A DNA stretch of 53,564 nucleotides, from NCBI RefSeq assembly GCF_000337675.1, contig NZ_AOIB01000036.1:181393-234956 (forward strand), written 5' to 3'. The notes beneath the pieces were generated by a model. That model saw only the letters and a program-made list of their open reading frames with translations, was not told the origin of the DNA and did not search any database. Position numbers and translations under genes: made by a program. Shown here one piece after another: positions 24,396 through 33,028 of this stretch. Positions within the stretch are counted from its first letter, which is position 1. Each line of letters starts with the position of its first letter. The DNA comes from Natronococcus amylolyticus DSM 10524. GTDB taxonomy: Archaea > Halobacteriota > Halobacteria > Halobacteriales > Natrialbaceae.

Positions 24396-25715
24396 CTATC
24401 GGTCGGAACGAACCAGTCGGAGTCCGGTCCTGGCGGCCGTCCAGGCCGGGTACAGTCTGTTGTAGACGCTGCTCGGCGCGTTCCTCGCACCCGCCCGGAG
24501 GAGCCGGTGGGACAGCGGCGGCCCCGACTCCGAGACCAGATCCTCGAGATCGGCCGTCTCGAGCCACTCGAAGAAGGCCCGCTCGGTCGCCGACTCGGGC
24601 TCGGCCTCTCGCGCGCGCCCGCGAATATCTTCCCACATGTAGCGCTCGTCCTGGCCGAGCACCCACTCGCCGCCCTCGAGGGCGACCCGCAGTCGCTCGT
24701 ACTCGTGGTCGGCGAAGGGGTAGCCGTGCTCGGTCGGCTCGAGGCCCGCGAGCCGGAGGCCGACGGCGGTCCGGTAGCACTTCTCGCAGCGCCCGCAGTT
24801 CCCCTTCATCTGACGGTTGCAGGTCTGGAGCTCGAGGTCCGGGGCGTCGCTTCGGACGTAGTCGGCGATAGCGTCGAGCCGTTCCTGGCGGGTGAGTTCG
24901 TAACAGTCGTGGTGACACCGGGTGCCGGCCCAGCGAACGTTGTCGTCGATGTCGGGCCGGGAGCCCCACTCGAGGTCGATCCCCTCCCAGTGGGTGGCGG
25001 CGACGTAGAGGTCGGTCATCCCGCGGGCGTACGCCAGCGGCGCACAGAGCCCGAGCAGGCCGAGGCCGTGGCCGACGGAGCTGTACCAGGCGCCGTCGAC
25101 GTGGCGCTTGTAGTGGGCGAGCAGCATCGGGTGGTCGAGAAAGGAGAGCATGTTCGACTCGAGGAAGGCCGTCTCGAGCTCCCGCTCGACGGCGAACGAC
25201 TCGACGCGATTCGTGAGATGGCGCCACTTGTCGTCGTCGGCGAGGTCGGGCGTGATCGTCCAGCCGCGGATGCTGATCAGCGTCGGTTCCTCCTCGCGGT
25301 GGCGGACGTACGAACACGTCGAGTCGACGCCCCCCGTGAACAGTAGTCCGCTCTCGCCGTCGCCCTCGTCGTCAGCCGGCGGGTCGGGGTCGATCGTGCG
25401 CCGGGCGTAGAGGGTTCCACCCTCGAGGAAGTCGTACATGCCACAGAGCGTCTCCTTCACGTCCTCGAGCGCGCGGGCGAAGGTCGCGTCGACCGCCTCG
25501 ACGTAGACGTCGGCGCCGTTGGCCCACGCGACGGGACAGACCTGCGCGAGGATAGGGATCGCGAGGATCCCCTCGGGGACCTCGGTGATCGGCACGTCGT
25601 ACTCGGTTCGGAACGGCTCGCTCGTCAGGAACCGCTCGAGGTCGGGCGTGGCGCGGGCCTCACACTCGAGGGTTCGCCCATCGACGGTCGGCCGATCGAT
25701 GATGATAGCACTCAT
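24396..25715 (-). CDS. PP-loop ATPase with QueC-like zinc site
   Basis: 439 residues. The PP-loop (ATP pyrophosphatase) motif is LLFTGGVDSTCSY (TGGVDS at 127-132). Near residue 300 a cysteine cluster, C299-x7-C307-x2-C310-x2-C313 (TCNRQMKGNCGRCEKC), matches the zinc-site layout of QueC, which makes 7-cyano-7-deazaguanine. The protein is about twice the length of QueC and has an N-terminal domain of about 120 residues, so it is unlikely to be QueC itself. PP-loop enzymes adenylate carboxylates or carbonyls. In a glycan locus, amidation or another activation of a uronic acid is a plausible role (inference). Start ATG 25715; a 16-codon ORF (25762-25712) overlaps it as ATGA. Confidence 0.75.
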   Translation of the reverse strand: MSAIIIDRPTVDGRTLECEARATPDLERFLTSEPFRTEYDVPITEVPEGILAIPILAQVCPVAWANGADVYVEAVDATFARALEDVKETLCGMYDFLEGGTLYARRTIDPDPPADDEGDGESGLLFTGGVDSTCSYVRHREEEPTLISIRGWTITPDLADDDKWRHLTNRVESFAVERELETAFLESNMLSFLDHPMLLAHYKRHVDGAWYSSVGHGLGLLGLCAPLAYARGMTDLYVAATHWEGIDLEWGSRPDIDDNVRWAGTRCHHDCYELTRQERLDAIADYVRSDAPDLELQTCNRQMKGNCGRCEKCYRTAVGLRLAGLEPTEHGYPFADHEYERLRVALEGGEWVLGQDERYMWEDIRGRAREAEPESATERAFFEWLETADLEDLVSESGPPLSHRLLRAGARNAPSSVYNRLYPAWTAARTGLRLVRSDR

Positions 25716-25762
25716 ATACGGGTTCGTCGCTCCAGAGCACGCCGAGGGCGTACAAAAAGCAT
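25712..25762 (-). CDS. 16-aa minicistron overlapping the PP-loop gene start
   Basis: ATG at 25762 opens 16 codons, and its TGA overlaps the ATG of the PP-loop gene as ATGA. No clear promoter box was found at the expected distance, so this is the weakest of the minicistrons listed. Confidence 0.25.
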   Translation of the reverse strand: MLFVRPRRALERRTRI

Positions 25763-25997
25763 CAGCGTCGTTGATCGTCCGCAACTCGAGAAATCGGTCC
25801 GTAGCCGTCAGTCCGGATCGAACAGGGACTGCATACTTGCCCCGTGACCTGGCGCCCCGGAGATCCCGTCGCCGGCGTCCGTTTCACGGGGCTCAGAATC
25901 CGTCCGAAACCGTCCTCGACCATCGGTGTCGACCATAGTAGTCGGGCCACGGATCGCCTCGAGCGGGCGTCAACGTCGGAAATCCTGTAGGTTCCCT

Positions 25998-26005
25998 ATA
26001 ACAAA
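25998..26005 (+). promoter_or_regulatory. ATAACAAA element before the polytopic membrane protein
   Basis: TATAACAAACCCC. The TAACAAA core is 37 nt before the ATG at 26036 (a 15-codon minicistron) and 81 nt before the main ATG at 26080. Confidence 0.6.
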
Positions 26006-26035
26006 CCCCGGCGTCGGCGTCGCTCGTGCCAGGAT

Positions 26036-26083
26036 ATGTGTATCGCGACACCATCGAGGAGACGGCGGACAGCCAGCCTATGA
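26036..26083 (+). CDS. 15-aa minicistron overlapping the membrane protein start
   Basis: ATG at 26036, 15 codons (MCIATPSRRR...), TGA at 26081-26083. The stop overlaps the next ATG (26080) as ATGA. The ATG lies 37 nt after the ATAACAAA core, exactly as in the DUF1616 case. The peptide is basic and has no motif. Confidence 0.4.
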   Translation: MCIATPSRRRRTASL

Positions 26084-27876
26084 ACCGATCGGCGCTCGAC
26101 TGGCTCTTCGCCGCCGGCTTTCTCGCGCTCGCCGCGGGGATCGCGCTTGCCCGGAACGATCCCGCGACTACCTACGAGTCGTCGGTCTACACCGGGACGC
26201 CGACGGCGGTCTGGATCGCCTTCGCGCTGGCGCTCGCGATCGCCGTCAGCGCGAGCCTGGTCTGTTACGGCCGCCAGCAGGCCATCGGGATCGGGCTCGG
26301 CGCCACGACGGTAACCGCGATCGTGAGCCTGCCGGTGATCAGGGGCTACTACTTCTACGGGATGGGCGACGCCCTCTCGCATCTGGGCTGGACCAGGGAT
26401 ATCGTCGAGGGCGAGATGGGTGCCCACGAACTGTTCTACCCGGCCGTCCACTCGCTGGGGTCGATCTTCTACTTTCTCGGCGGGATTCCGATCGAGCGAG
26501 GGCTACTGTTCGCGCTCGTGGTCACGTTCGTTCCGTTCCTGATCTTCGTTCCCCTCACCGTGCGCGACCTGAGCGGAAACGCGCTCGCGGTCGGCGTTGC
26601 GGCGATCGTCTCCTGGATGGTGTTGCCGATCAACAACGTCGCAACCCACATGGGCGTCCACACCAACTCGAACGCGCTGTTTGTCGTCCCGGTCGTCGTC
26701 TTCGCCGTCGTCGCCTACCTCCGTCGGCGCGCGACGATCGAACGATTCCCGCTTGGACTCTCTCCGTTCAGCGTCCTGGTGTACGTCTCGGCGATCACCC
26801 TCCTGCTGGTCCACCCCCAGCAGATGGTCAACGCCGTCGTCTTCGTCGCGGCCGTAAGCGGCGTCCAGTACCTCGTCCACAGGCGGTACGCCGACCACCC
26901 AATGCTCGAGCAGCCGACGCTCCACACTCAGACGCTCGTTCTCGGGACGATCTTCGGCGCCTGGGCGGTGACCAACCAGCGGTTCCGCGACGCCGTCGAG
27001 GGGTTCGTCACGGGCATCTTCGCGGCCGACGTCGGCGGAAGCGCCGAGATCGACCAGCAGGGAACGTCGCTCACCGAGATCGGCGGCAGCCTCGCGGAGC
27101 TGTTCGTCACGATGTTCTTCGACGCCGCCCTGATCGGGCTCGCCGTCGGGCTGTTCCTGCTGTTGGCCGTGATCGGGCGGACGAGACTGGACGCGGAGGG
27201 TCGGTCGCTCGTCACGTACTTTACCGTCGCACTCGTCCCGCTCGGGGGGATGTTCCTGCTCTACTTCCTCGGGACGCCCAACATGGCGTTTCGCCAGATG
27301 GGCTTCATCTACGTCGTGTTGACGATCCTCGCGGGCGTCGCGATCGCACACGGGATCGGTGGGCTCTCCCGGTTCGTCTCGAGGCCGGGTGCAAGCGCCG
27401 TTGCGGCGGTAGTGCTCGGTAGCTGTCTCGTGCTCGGACTGATGACCGTCTACGCCTCGCCGATCATCTACAGCCCCGGCCAGCACGTCCCCGAGGCGAC
27501 GTTCAACGGCTACGAGACGGGAATGGACCGCGGCGCCGACGACACGCCGTACGCGGGGATCGGGTACGATCCGTACCGGCTCGATCACGGCATCAACGGA
27601 CTCGAGGGCGAGGAGTCGCTGACTGCGGGCACCGCGGCCAGCGGCGAACTCGACCCCGAGACGTTCAACGAGGGGAACTATAGCGGTGCGTACAACGATG
27701 CCGACCACTACCTCGTCATCTCTTCGTTCGACGAGACCCGCGAGTTCGACGTCTACCAGGGGCTGCGCTACGAGGAGACGGCCTACCGTGGGCTCGAGTA
27801 CGATCCGTACGCGGACAGAGTGATCTCGAACGACGACTTCCGGATGTACGCGATCGCGGGCGGGGACGACGAGTAA
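26080..27876 (+). CDS. Large polytopic membrane protein (GT-C-like candidate)
   Basis: 598 residues with about 12 transmembrane helices up to residue 470, then a soluble extracellular tail of about 130 residues. An early loop contains YYFYGMGDALSHLGWTRDIV (about 88-107) with acidic and His residues, like the catalytic first loop of GT-C glycosyltransferases. The tail has NYSG, a possible glycosylation sequon. It could be a membrane glycosyltransferase or polymerase using a lipid-linked donor outside the cell; a transporter is less likely. ATG 26080 is used because the upstream frame reads polar codons and a minicistron stop overlaps this ATG. Confidence 0.7.
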   Translation: MNRSALDWLFAAGFLALAAGIALARNDPATTYESSVYTGTPTAVWIAFALALAIAVSASLVCYGRQQAIGIGLGATTVTAIVSLPVIRGYYFYGMGDALSHLGWTRDIVEGEMGAHELFYPAVHSLGSIFYFLGGIPIERGLLFALVVTFVPFLIFVPLTVRDLSGNALAVGVAAIVSWMVLPINNVATHMGVHTNSNALFVVPVVVFAVVAYLRRRATIERFPLGLSPFSVLVYVSAITLLLVHPQQMVNAVVFVAAVSGVQYLVHRRYADHPMLEQPTLHTQTLVLGTIFGAWAVTNQRFRDAVEGFVTGIFAADVGGSAEIDQQGTSLTEIGGSLAELFVTMFFDAALIGLAVGLFLLLAVIGRTRLDAEGRSLVTYFTVALVPLGGMFLLYFLGTPNMAFRQMGFIYVVLTILAGVAIAHGIGGLSRFVSRPGASAVAAVVLGSCLVLGLMTVYASPIIYSPGQHVPEATFNGYETGMDRGADDTPYAGIGYDPYRLDHGINGLEGEESLTAGTAASGELDPETFNEGNYSGAYNDADHYLVISSFDETREFDVYQGLRYEETAYRGLEYDPYADRVISNDDFRMYAIAGGDDE

Positions 27877-28188
27877 CTCGGCCGCCGAGTAACCCGGCCG
27901 CGGGCGGGTCGCGACCGCCGCGGCTCCAGATGACAGTTCTCGAGGCTGTAATCGCGTCTTGTTCACGATCGATCATCCGAAAGATCCGCTTTTCGCGGTG
28001 AATATCGAGATTACTCGAACGGAAGGGGTCGACGCCGTCCCCGGAAACAGTCCCTTACCTTCGTCACCGCGAGACCGACGCGGACGAACGACTTTCGTAA
28101 GTTCGTAACTGAACCGTTCTACATTCTGTCCGAATATACAATGTGTACAATATAATCTGTAAATTTAACCCAAGATAACAAGAAAAGG
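27877..28188. other. Intergenic region before the beta-helix genes
   Basis: 312 nt, increasingly AT-rich toward the right (28100-28188). It holds GATAACAAG near 28175, a loose match to the shared element, just before the TATA box at 28189. No gene was recognised. Confidence 0.4.
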
Positions 28189-28194
28189 TTTATG
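28189..28194 (+). promoter_or_regulatory. TATA-like box of the first beta-helix gene
   Basis: TTTATG, 33 nt before the ATG at 28222. This placement argues that the upstream in-frame ATG at 28192 is part of the promoter rather than the start. Confidence 0.55.
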
Positions 28195-28221
28195 TCCCGT
28201 AAGGCCAGGTTACGAAACTGT

Positions 28222-29160
28222 ATGGCGCAGCAACCCCGTACAACCGACGCGAGTAACGTGGCGAATACAGACAGTAACACGTCCTTAACCCGCCGGAGCT
28301 ACGTGCAGTCACTCGCAGCGGTTGCAACGGCAGCGGTCTCGGTTGGTGCAACGGGCGCCGCCGCCGCCGACGAGCAGTACGAGGTTATCGAAGCCGAAGG
28401 CCAGACCGTCACGATCAGCGACGGCGAGACCTGGGAGAACAAGCTGATCGACATGACCACCGGGGGTGACATCATCATCACCGCCGAGGGAACCGACTGG
28501 ACGATCCGAAACGTCGGCTTCCACGGCGAGAACACCTCCGGCGCCGGCTCCGCCACGTTCGGCGTCGCCGACACCGGCGGGGCGACGAGCACCGTCGAGA
28601 ACGTCTACCTCGGCGACGGCTCCGACTCGCAGAACGCGTCCGGCACCGGTCACGGCCAGACCGCCTTCTGGGTCAACCCCGACCACTCCGGCCACATCGA
28701 CTTCCGGAACCTCAACATCCAGGGGTTCGCAGACAACGCGATCTACGCCTCCGCGCCCGGCAACGCCGGCGGCGGCACCGTCCACATCGACGAGTGTTTC
28801 GCGGCGAACTGTTACGTCTCGCACTACCGCCTCGCGACCGAGGGAAGCCGAGTCACGAACTCGAGCATTCTCGTCGACGGAGAGGGGTTCGAGGGACGGG
28901 GAATCTGGGCGTGGGCGCCCGGCACCGTCGAGGTCGAGGGCTGCCAGATCGAGATGAACGGCGCGAACACGGCGATCGACGCGGGCGCAAACGGAAACGG
29001 CACCACCGTCGTCGTCAGCGACACCGACTACGACGACGCGGCCGGCGTTGCAGAACACGACGGCTCGAGCGTCCAGCTCGACGGCGACGTCGGCACCGAC
29101 CCCGAGGCGTTCGTGCCCGACGGCGTTCCGACCAGCGCCGAGGAAGCCGCGAGCGAGTAA
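28222..29160 (+). CDS. Tat-exported right-handed beta-helix protein (short form)
   Basis: 312 residues. The Tat signal is LTRRSYVQSLAAVATAAVSVGATGAAAA (Arg24-Arg25), then a beta-helix with repeated turns such as WTIRNVGFHG, STVENVYLGD, IDFRNLNIQGF, VHIDECFAAN and VEVEGCQIEMNG. Right-handed beta-helices of this kind are found in polysaccharide lyases, epimerases and surface adhesins; no catalytic set is identifiable. The protein would fold in the cytoplasm and be exported. It ends with DGVPTSAEEAA, also present in the next protein at the end of its helix. The start at 28222 is set by the TATA box at -33. Confidence 0.82.
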   Translation: MAQQPRTTDASNVANTDSNTSLTRRSYVQSLAAVATAAVSVGATGAAAADEQYEVIEAEGQTVTISDGETWENKLIDMTTGGDIIITAEGTDWTIRNVGFHGENTSGAGSATFGVADTGGATSTVENVYLGDGSDSQNASGTGHGQTAFWVNPDHSGHIDFRNLNIQGFADNAIYASAPGNAGGGTVHIDECFAANCYVSHYRLATEGSRVTNSSILVDGEGFEGRGIWAWAPGTVEVEGCQIEMNGANTAIDAGANGNGTTVVVSDTDYDDAAGVAEHDGSSVQLDGDVGTDPEAFVPDGVPTSAEEAASE

Positions 29161-29528
29161 CGACCGGTCCCCGCTGGCGTTGCCCTCCACCGCGCCGGCG
29201 CGAACGACTCCGCTGACGCAGTCCTCCACCGACGAAGTCCGCCGCCAACGCGGCAATCCGCTTCGGCCCTCCACTCGCCACTCGTTTTTTGCGGGTTCGT
29301 TTTCGGCCGCTGCTCGAGGACGAAACCGCGACACGGTCGGAGTAACTGTTACTTATTTCAGACGGTCGGTGCCACGATCGAACGACAGGAGCCGGTAATC
29401 GACGATTACTCGGGAGCCGTCGAATACTTGTGTATATAATATTCCGTGGCATAAAATAGAAAATCTACGTAACTAACCAGCACCGCCGATTTAGTGTCTG
29501 TTAATTTTATGCGAACTAGAGGAGAAAC
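29161..29528. other. Intergenic between the beta-helix genes
   Basis: 368 nt. The left half is GC-rich; from about 29420 it is AT-rich, leading into the promoter of the second gene. No ORF with protein-like features was seen. Confidence 0.4.
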
Positions 29529-29535
29529 TTTATAC
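29529..29535 (+). promoter_or_regulatory. TATA-like box of the second beta-helix gene
   Basis: TTTATAC, 33 nt before the ATG at 29562. Confidence 0.6.
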
Positions 29536-29561
29536 GGGTAGTACGGAATTACTCGATTGCA

Positions 29562-31337
29562 ATGGCACGCGAACCTTCGGTACTGGATGCGGAGCGGTTC
29601 GGCGGTGACGGCGACGAGCCGTCGGAAACGAGCGGTAATCACGGATTACTGGATCGACGGTCCTACCTGAAGCTGGCTGGGACGACGACCGCCGCGGCGG
29701 CCTTCGCGGGCGTCGCGAGCGCCGACGATGACTACGACGTCATCGAGGCCAGCGGACAGACGATCCAGATCGGCGAGGGAGAAACCTTCGAGAACACGCT
29801 GATCGACGTCTCGAACGGAAACGGGATCCTGCTGAACGTCACCGGTGCCGACGCGACGATTCGGAACGTCGGCTTCTCGGGACTCTATCAGGGCGGGGAC
29901 TTCGCGATGACGATCAACGTTCCCGCCGGCGACGTCCTCGTCGAGAACCTCTACCTCGGCGACGGCGCAAACAAGAGCGGCGAGAGCTTCGTCCACGGAC
30001 CCGGCGCGATCTTCCTGCACCGTGACAGCAACGCCGACGTTACGTTCCGACACTGCAACGTCCAGGGTTGGCCGAACAACGGCTTCTACTGTTCGAACAC
30101 GGCCAACGGCGGTAGCGTCCGCTTCGAGTCCTGTTACGGCAAGAACAACGGCGTGGCGACGTTCCGGTGTGCGAGTACGGACGACGTCATCGTCGACTCC
30201 GTCGCGTACAACGACGACACCGACTACTCCACCGAGAACGGGAGCTGGGGCGGCTACACCGAACAGCACGGCCGTCCCGTCTGGGCCTGGTCGCCCGGAC
30301 CGGTCACGATCGAAGACTCCGAGTTCGCCGCGGGCCCGTACGCCGCGGCGCTGCTCACCCACGAGGGCGGAACGATCGACTTCCAATCGGGCTCCTACAG
30401 CGGTGACACACAGGGACAGGTCCAGACGGGCGAGGTCACCAACGATCCGGACCTCTCGGTTCCCGACGGCGTTCCGACGAGCGCGGAGGAGGCCGCGGCC
30501 GGCGCCAGCCAGGGATCAAGATCAAGACCCTCAACTGACGAGCCCGACGAGGACGAGTCCGACCTCCCGAACCGAATCCGATTCGACGGCGACGCCTCCG
30601 GCGCGACCCGCTACGAGTTCGTCGTCGACGGCGAGGTCGCCCCTACGACCGACGAGGGCGCGACGATCGACGACAATCTCGAGATCGAAAACGGGACCGT
30701 CCACGGCAGCGTCGCCGACTGGGTCGACGCCTTCCGGTTCGACGGCGACCTCGAGAGCGTCACCGTCGACGGACCCGCAACGGTAGTCCTCAACGACGAG
30801 GAGATCGACCCCGACGAGTACGGCCCCGAACTCCCCCACGTCCTCGAGCTCGAGGGAACCGGCGAGCCCGCGAGCTACGAGATCACGGTCGACGGAACCA
30901 TCGAGGCCGACGACGAGGAGCTTCGGAGCTCCGGCTCGACGGTTCAGGACTCCGTGACCGACGGGAGTCGAACGTTCCGATTCTCGGGAACGCTCGCCGA
31001 CGTCACGTTCTCGGAAGGCGAAGCTCGAGTCTTCGTCGACGGCGAGGAGATCGATCCCGACGAGTACGGCGACAGCGAGTTGCTCCCCCACGCGCTGGTG
31101 ATCGACGGCACCGAGGCCGACGCGCCGAGCGTGTACTCCTTTACGGTCGACGGCTCGGTCGTCAAATCGGAGTACCGGGACGCCTCGATCGACGACGAGG
31201 ACGTCATCGAAGGGGCGACCGTTCGGGGGACCGTCTCCGACTGGCGCGACGCCTACTGGTTCGAGGGCGAGATCACGGCGTTCCAGCTCGCCGGCGACGC
31301 GGCCGTCGACGTGCAGTACAACGCTCGGGATCAGTAG
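29562..31337 (+). CDS. Tat-exported beta-helix protein with three C-terminal repeats
   Basis: 591 residues. The Tat signal is DRRSYLKLAGTTTAAAAFAGVASA (Arg32-Arg33). The beta-helix (about 60-310) is clearly paralogous to the upstream protein (IRNVGFSG, VENLYLGDG, FRHCNVQGW, DGVPTSAEEAA). A Ser/Asp-rich linker follows, then three tandem modules of about 85 residues (around 328-410, 412-497 and 499-585). Each begins with an (L)P-x-(I/V/L)-(R/E/V) strand, contains a Y-(E/S)-(F/I)-T-V-D-G turn and an FRF-G or WFEG strand, and the first two end in EEIDPDEYG. The modules look like wall- or glycan-binding domains. It would be exported to the surface; the ligand is unknown. Confidence 0.85.
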   Translation: MAREPSVLDAERFGGDGDEPSETSGNHGLLDRRSYLKLAGTTTAAAAFAGVASADDDYDVIEASGQTIQIGEGETFENTLIDVSNGNGILLNVTGADATIRNVGFSGLYQGGDFAMTINVPAGDVLVENLYLGDGANKSGESFVHGPGAIFLHRDSNADVTFRHCNVQGWPNNGFYCSNTANGGSVRFESCYGKNNGVATFRCASTDDVIVDSVAYNDDTDYSTENGSWGGYTEQHGRPVWAWSPGPVTIEDSEFAAGPYAAALLTHEGGTIDFQSGSYSGDTQGQVQTGEVTNDPDLSVPDGVPTSAEEAAAGASQGSRSRPSTDEPDEDESDLPNRIRFDGDASGATRYEFVVDGEVAPTTDEGATIDDNLEIENGTVHGSVADWVDAFRFDGDLESVTVDGPATVVLNDEEIDPDEYGPELPHVLELEGTGEPASYEITVDGTIEADDEELRSSGSTVQDSVTDGSRTFRFSGTLADVTFSEGEARVFVDGEEIDPDEYGDSELLPHALVIDGTEADAPSVYSFTVDGSVVKSEYRDASIDDEDVIEGATVRGTVSDWRDAYWFEGEITAFQLAGDAAVDVQYNARDQ

Positions 31338-31699
31338 CGGCTGATTGCGGACCCGTCTCAGCGGGAACTGACCCCGGCGTTTCACGACGCTTGCGCGGCG
31401 TCGCCACTCGCCGAATCATCGCTCGAGTCTCGCCGAATCATCGCTCGAGTCTCGCCGAATCATCGCTCGAGTAGAAGACGGCTCCCACGCCAGGAACAGC
31501 AGCTGGCACGCGAACTGTTCCGGTACTGGATGGCGGTCCTGGGAGCCAAGCGTCACTACGAGCTAGATGAATAAAAGTCCTTCTCGAGCGTTCGCCGGCA
31601 CTCGAGGCCGCCGCCTCCTCTGCGAGGACGCGGCGGCCGCCGTGGTGCCACCGGGAGTAGCCGTCGGCTCCGGGCGACTGCGGACCGGGGCTCGCTCGT
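31338..31699. other. Intergenic with a 22-bp tandem repeat
   Basis: 362 nt between convergent genes. It contains the tandem repeat at 31408-31472 and otherwise no gene. Confidence 0.4.
31408..31472. repeat. Three tandem copies of a 22-bp unit
   Basis: Units start at 31408, 31430 and 31452. Each begins TCGCCGAATCATCGCTCGAG; the third lacks its last base. The copies are identical, which suggests recent slippage duplication. The position between convergent gene ends makes a regulatory role unlikely. Confidence 0.85.
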
Positions 31700-32296
31700 T
31701 CACTCGATTCGGGAGAGTTTTCCATTGACCGTCTGCTCTTCCTGACGGTTCGTAACGGCGTGAACGATCGTCAGCACGGAGAACGCGCCGACGACCGCGC
31801 CGGCCAGGGCCATCGTCGGAACGGCGGCGAGCGGCGGAAGCCCGAGCGTCGCCGCGGCGACGACGGCGATTCCGAGGAGGCTCAGTACGGCGTACCACCG
31901 GTCCCACCGATCCTGCTGGTGGGTGTCGGTATCGAGGTACATCATGAGCAGATCGGCGTTGTCCGCCAGCGTGATGAGCCCACGATCCTGGTCGTACTCG
32001 ACGATTCCGGCGTCGTCCATCTTCGGCAGGTGCGTCTGGTACAGCGCGACGTACACCCGCTTTCGCTGGTCGGAACTCAACGCGTTGACGCTCGTGTCGT
32101 TCTCCCAGGCCGCAATCTGCTCGGCGAGTTCGCCGAGGGTAACGGTCTCGTCGGCCTCGAGAAGATACGTCAGGACCTCCCTTCGGCGCCGGTTTTTCAG
32201 GAGCTCGAAGATGACGTCCTTCGAGAGTCGGCCGTCGTCGTCGGTATCGGTAACCGACGCGATTTCGTCGGGAAGCGAGCTATCGATCGACGACAT
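31700..32296 (-). CDS. DUF7344-type HTH membrane protein (copy 3 of 3)
   Basis: 198 residues. IFELLKNRRRREVLTYLLEAD opens the winged helix, IAAWENDTSVNALSSDQRKRVYVALYQTHLPKMDDAGIVEYDQDRGLI is the family core, and two transmembrane helices lie at about 137-157 and 160-182. It follows the same plan as the copies at 3290 and 6946. The ATG at 32296 gives a polar leader of about 25 residues. It diverges from tfb across 732 nt. Target genes are unknown. Confidence 0.82.
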   Translation of the reverse strand: MSSIDSSLPDEIASVTDTDDDGRLSKDVIFELLKNRRRREVLTYLLEADETVTLGELAEQIAAWENDTSVNALSSDQRKRVYVALYQTHLPKMDDAGIVEYDQDRGLITLADNADLLMMYLDTDTHQQDRWDRWYAVLSLLGIAVVAAATLGLPPLAAVPTMALAGAVVGAFSVLTIVHAVTNRQEEQTVNGKLSRIE

Positions 32297-33028
32297 TACT
32301 GAACGCCTCCCCCACTTGTACGGCCGGCTCCCGCTGGTTTCGTTCGGGGCCGGGGTTCGTAGCGATCGGGCTGTCGGACCGACAGCGACCGCTGCAGCTT
32401 CGAAAGCGACGTTGCGATCACGATTGACACACCAGGTTGTACGCCAACACTGATTCTCTTAAGCACAACCACGTTTCGCACCGCCTGCAAAGGCGCTACG
32501 GATCGACTTCCGGTTCGGGAGAACGAGGCGGGACGAAACCGACCGCTCGAGGGCCGCTTCGGTCGATCGACCGATCGCGGTATCAACCGATTGGCGACGC
32601 GTAGTGACCACGTACGGCTGCGGCGGGCGAGCCGGCGACGAGGATGGGCGGATCGGTAACGCGACACTGGATCGAGGCCTTCGGCCGCAAAGCTATAAAC
32701 TCAGTCGACGGTTCGAACCCGCAAACGGGGGTTACATGATGAACGAGAGATTTACCTTATGTCCCCGTTGAAACGATAGAATCGGCGTCCTTTCGGCGTT
32801 CGCGCTCGCGTCTTGGAGACGGATCCGCCGAAGCGGACCGCCACCGAACGGGTGGTGTCGGACGCCGCTCTCGGCTCGAGTTCCGTTACCGTATCGGGTG
32901 CAAACGGGACGATGGCGTCGGTCATCGCTCGTTCACTCGGCGGCGTTATCCGACACGAATCAGTAAGTCACGGTTTCTCCCGAAACCATGTAACCCCCTT
33001 ACAGTGTCGGGATGGCTTTTCGGTACTG
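32297..33028. other. Divergent intergenic region before tfb
   Basis: 732 nt with no convincing protein gene. Noted elements: GGTTGT (32435) and ACAACC (32465) as a loose dyad around CTTAAG; a TATA-like CTATAAAC at 32691; a 12-codon ORF ATG-ATG at 32736 ending TGA 32771; and CTTACA at 32998, 31 nt before the tfb ATG. The frame leading into tfb stays open from 32813, but that part has no TFB similarity. Confidence 0.4.

Noticed and set aside
25719-25784. Longer N-terminus for the PP-loop protein (TTG at 25784)
   Set aside because: TTG starts are rare here and the added residues are unlike the conserved domain; ATG 25715 is preferred.
28192-28221. Upstream in-frame ATG for the first beta-helix gene
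   Set aside because: It lies within the TTTATG promoter box and adds a basic stretch that does not fit a Tat signal leader; the ATG at 28222 is 33 nt from the box.
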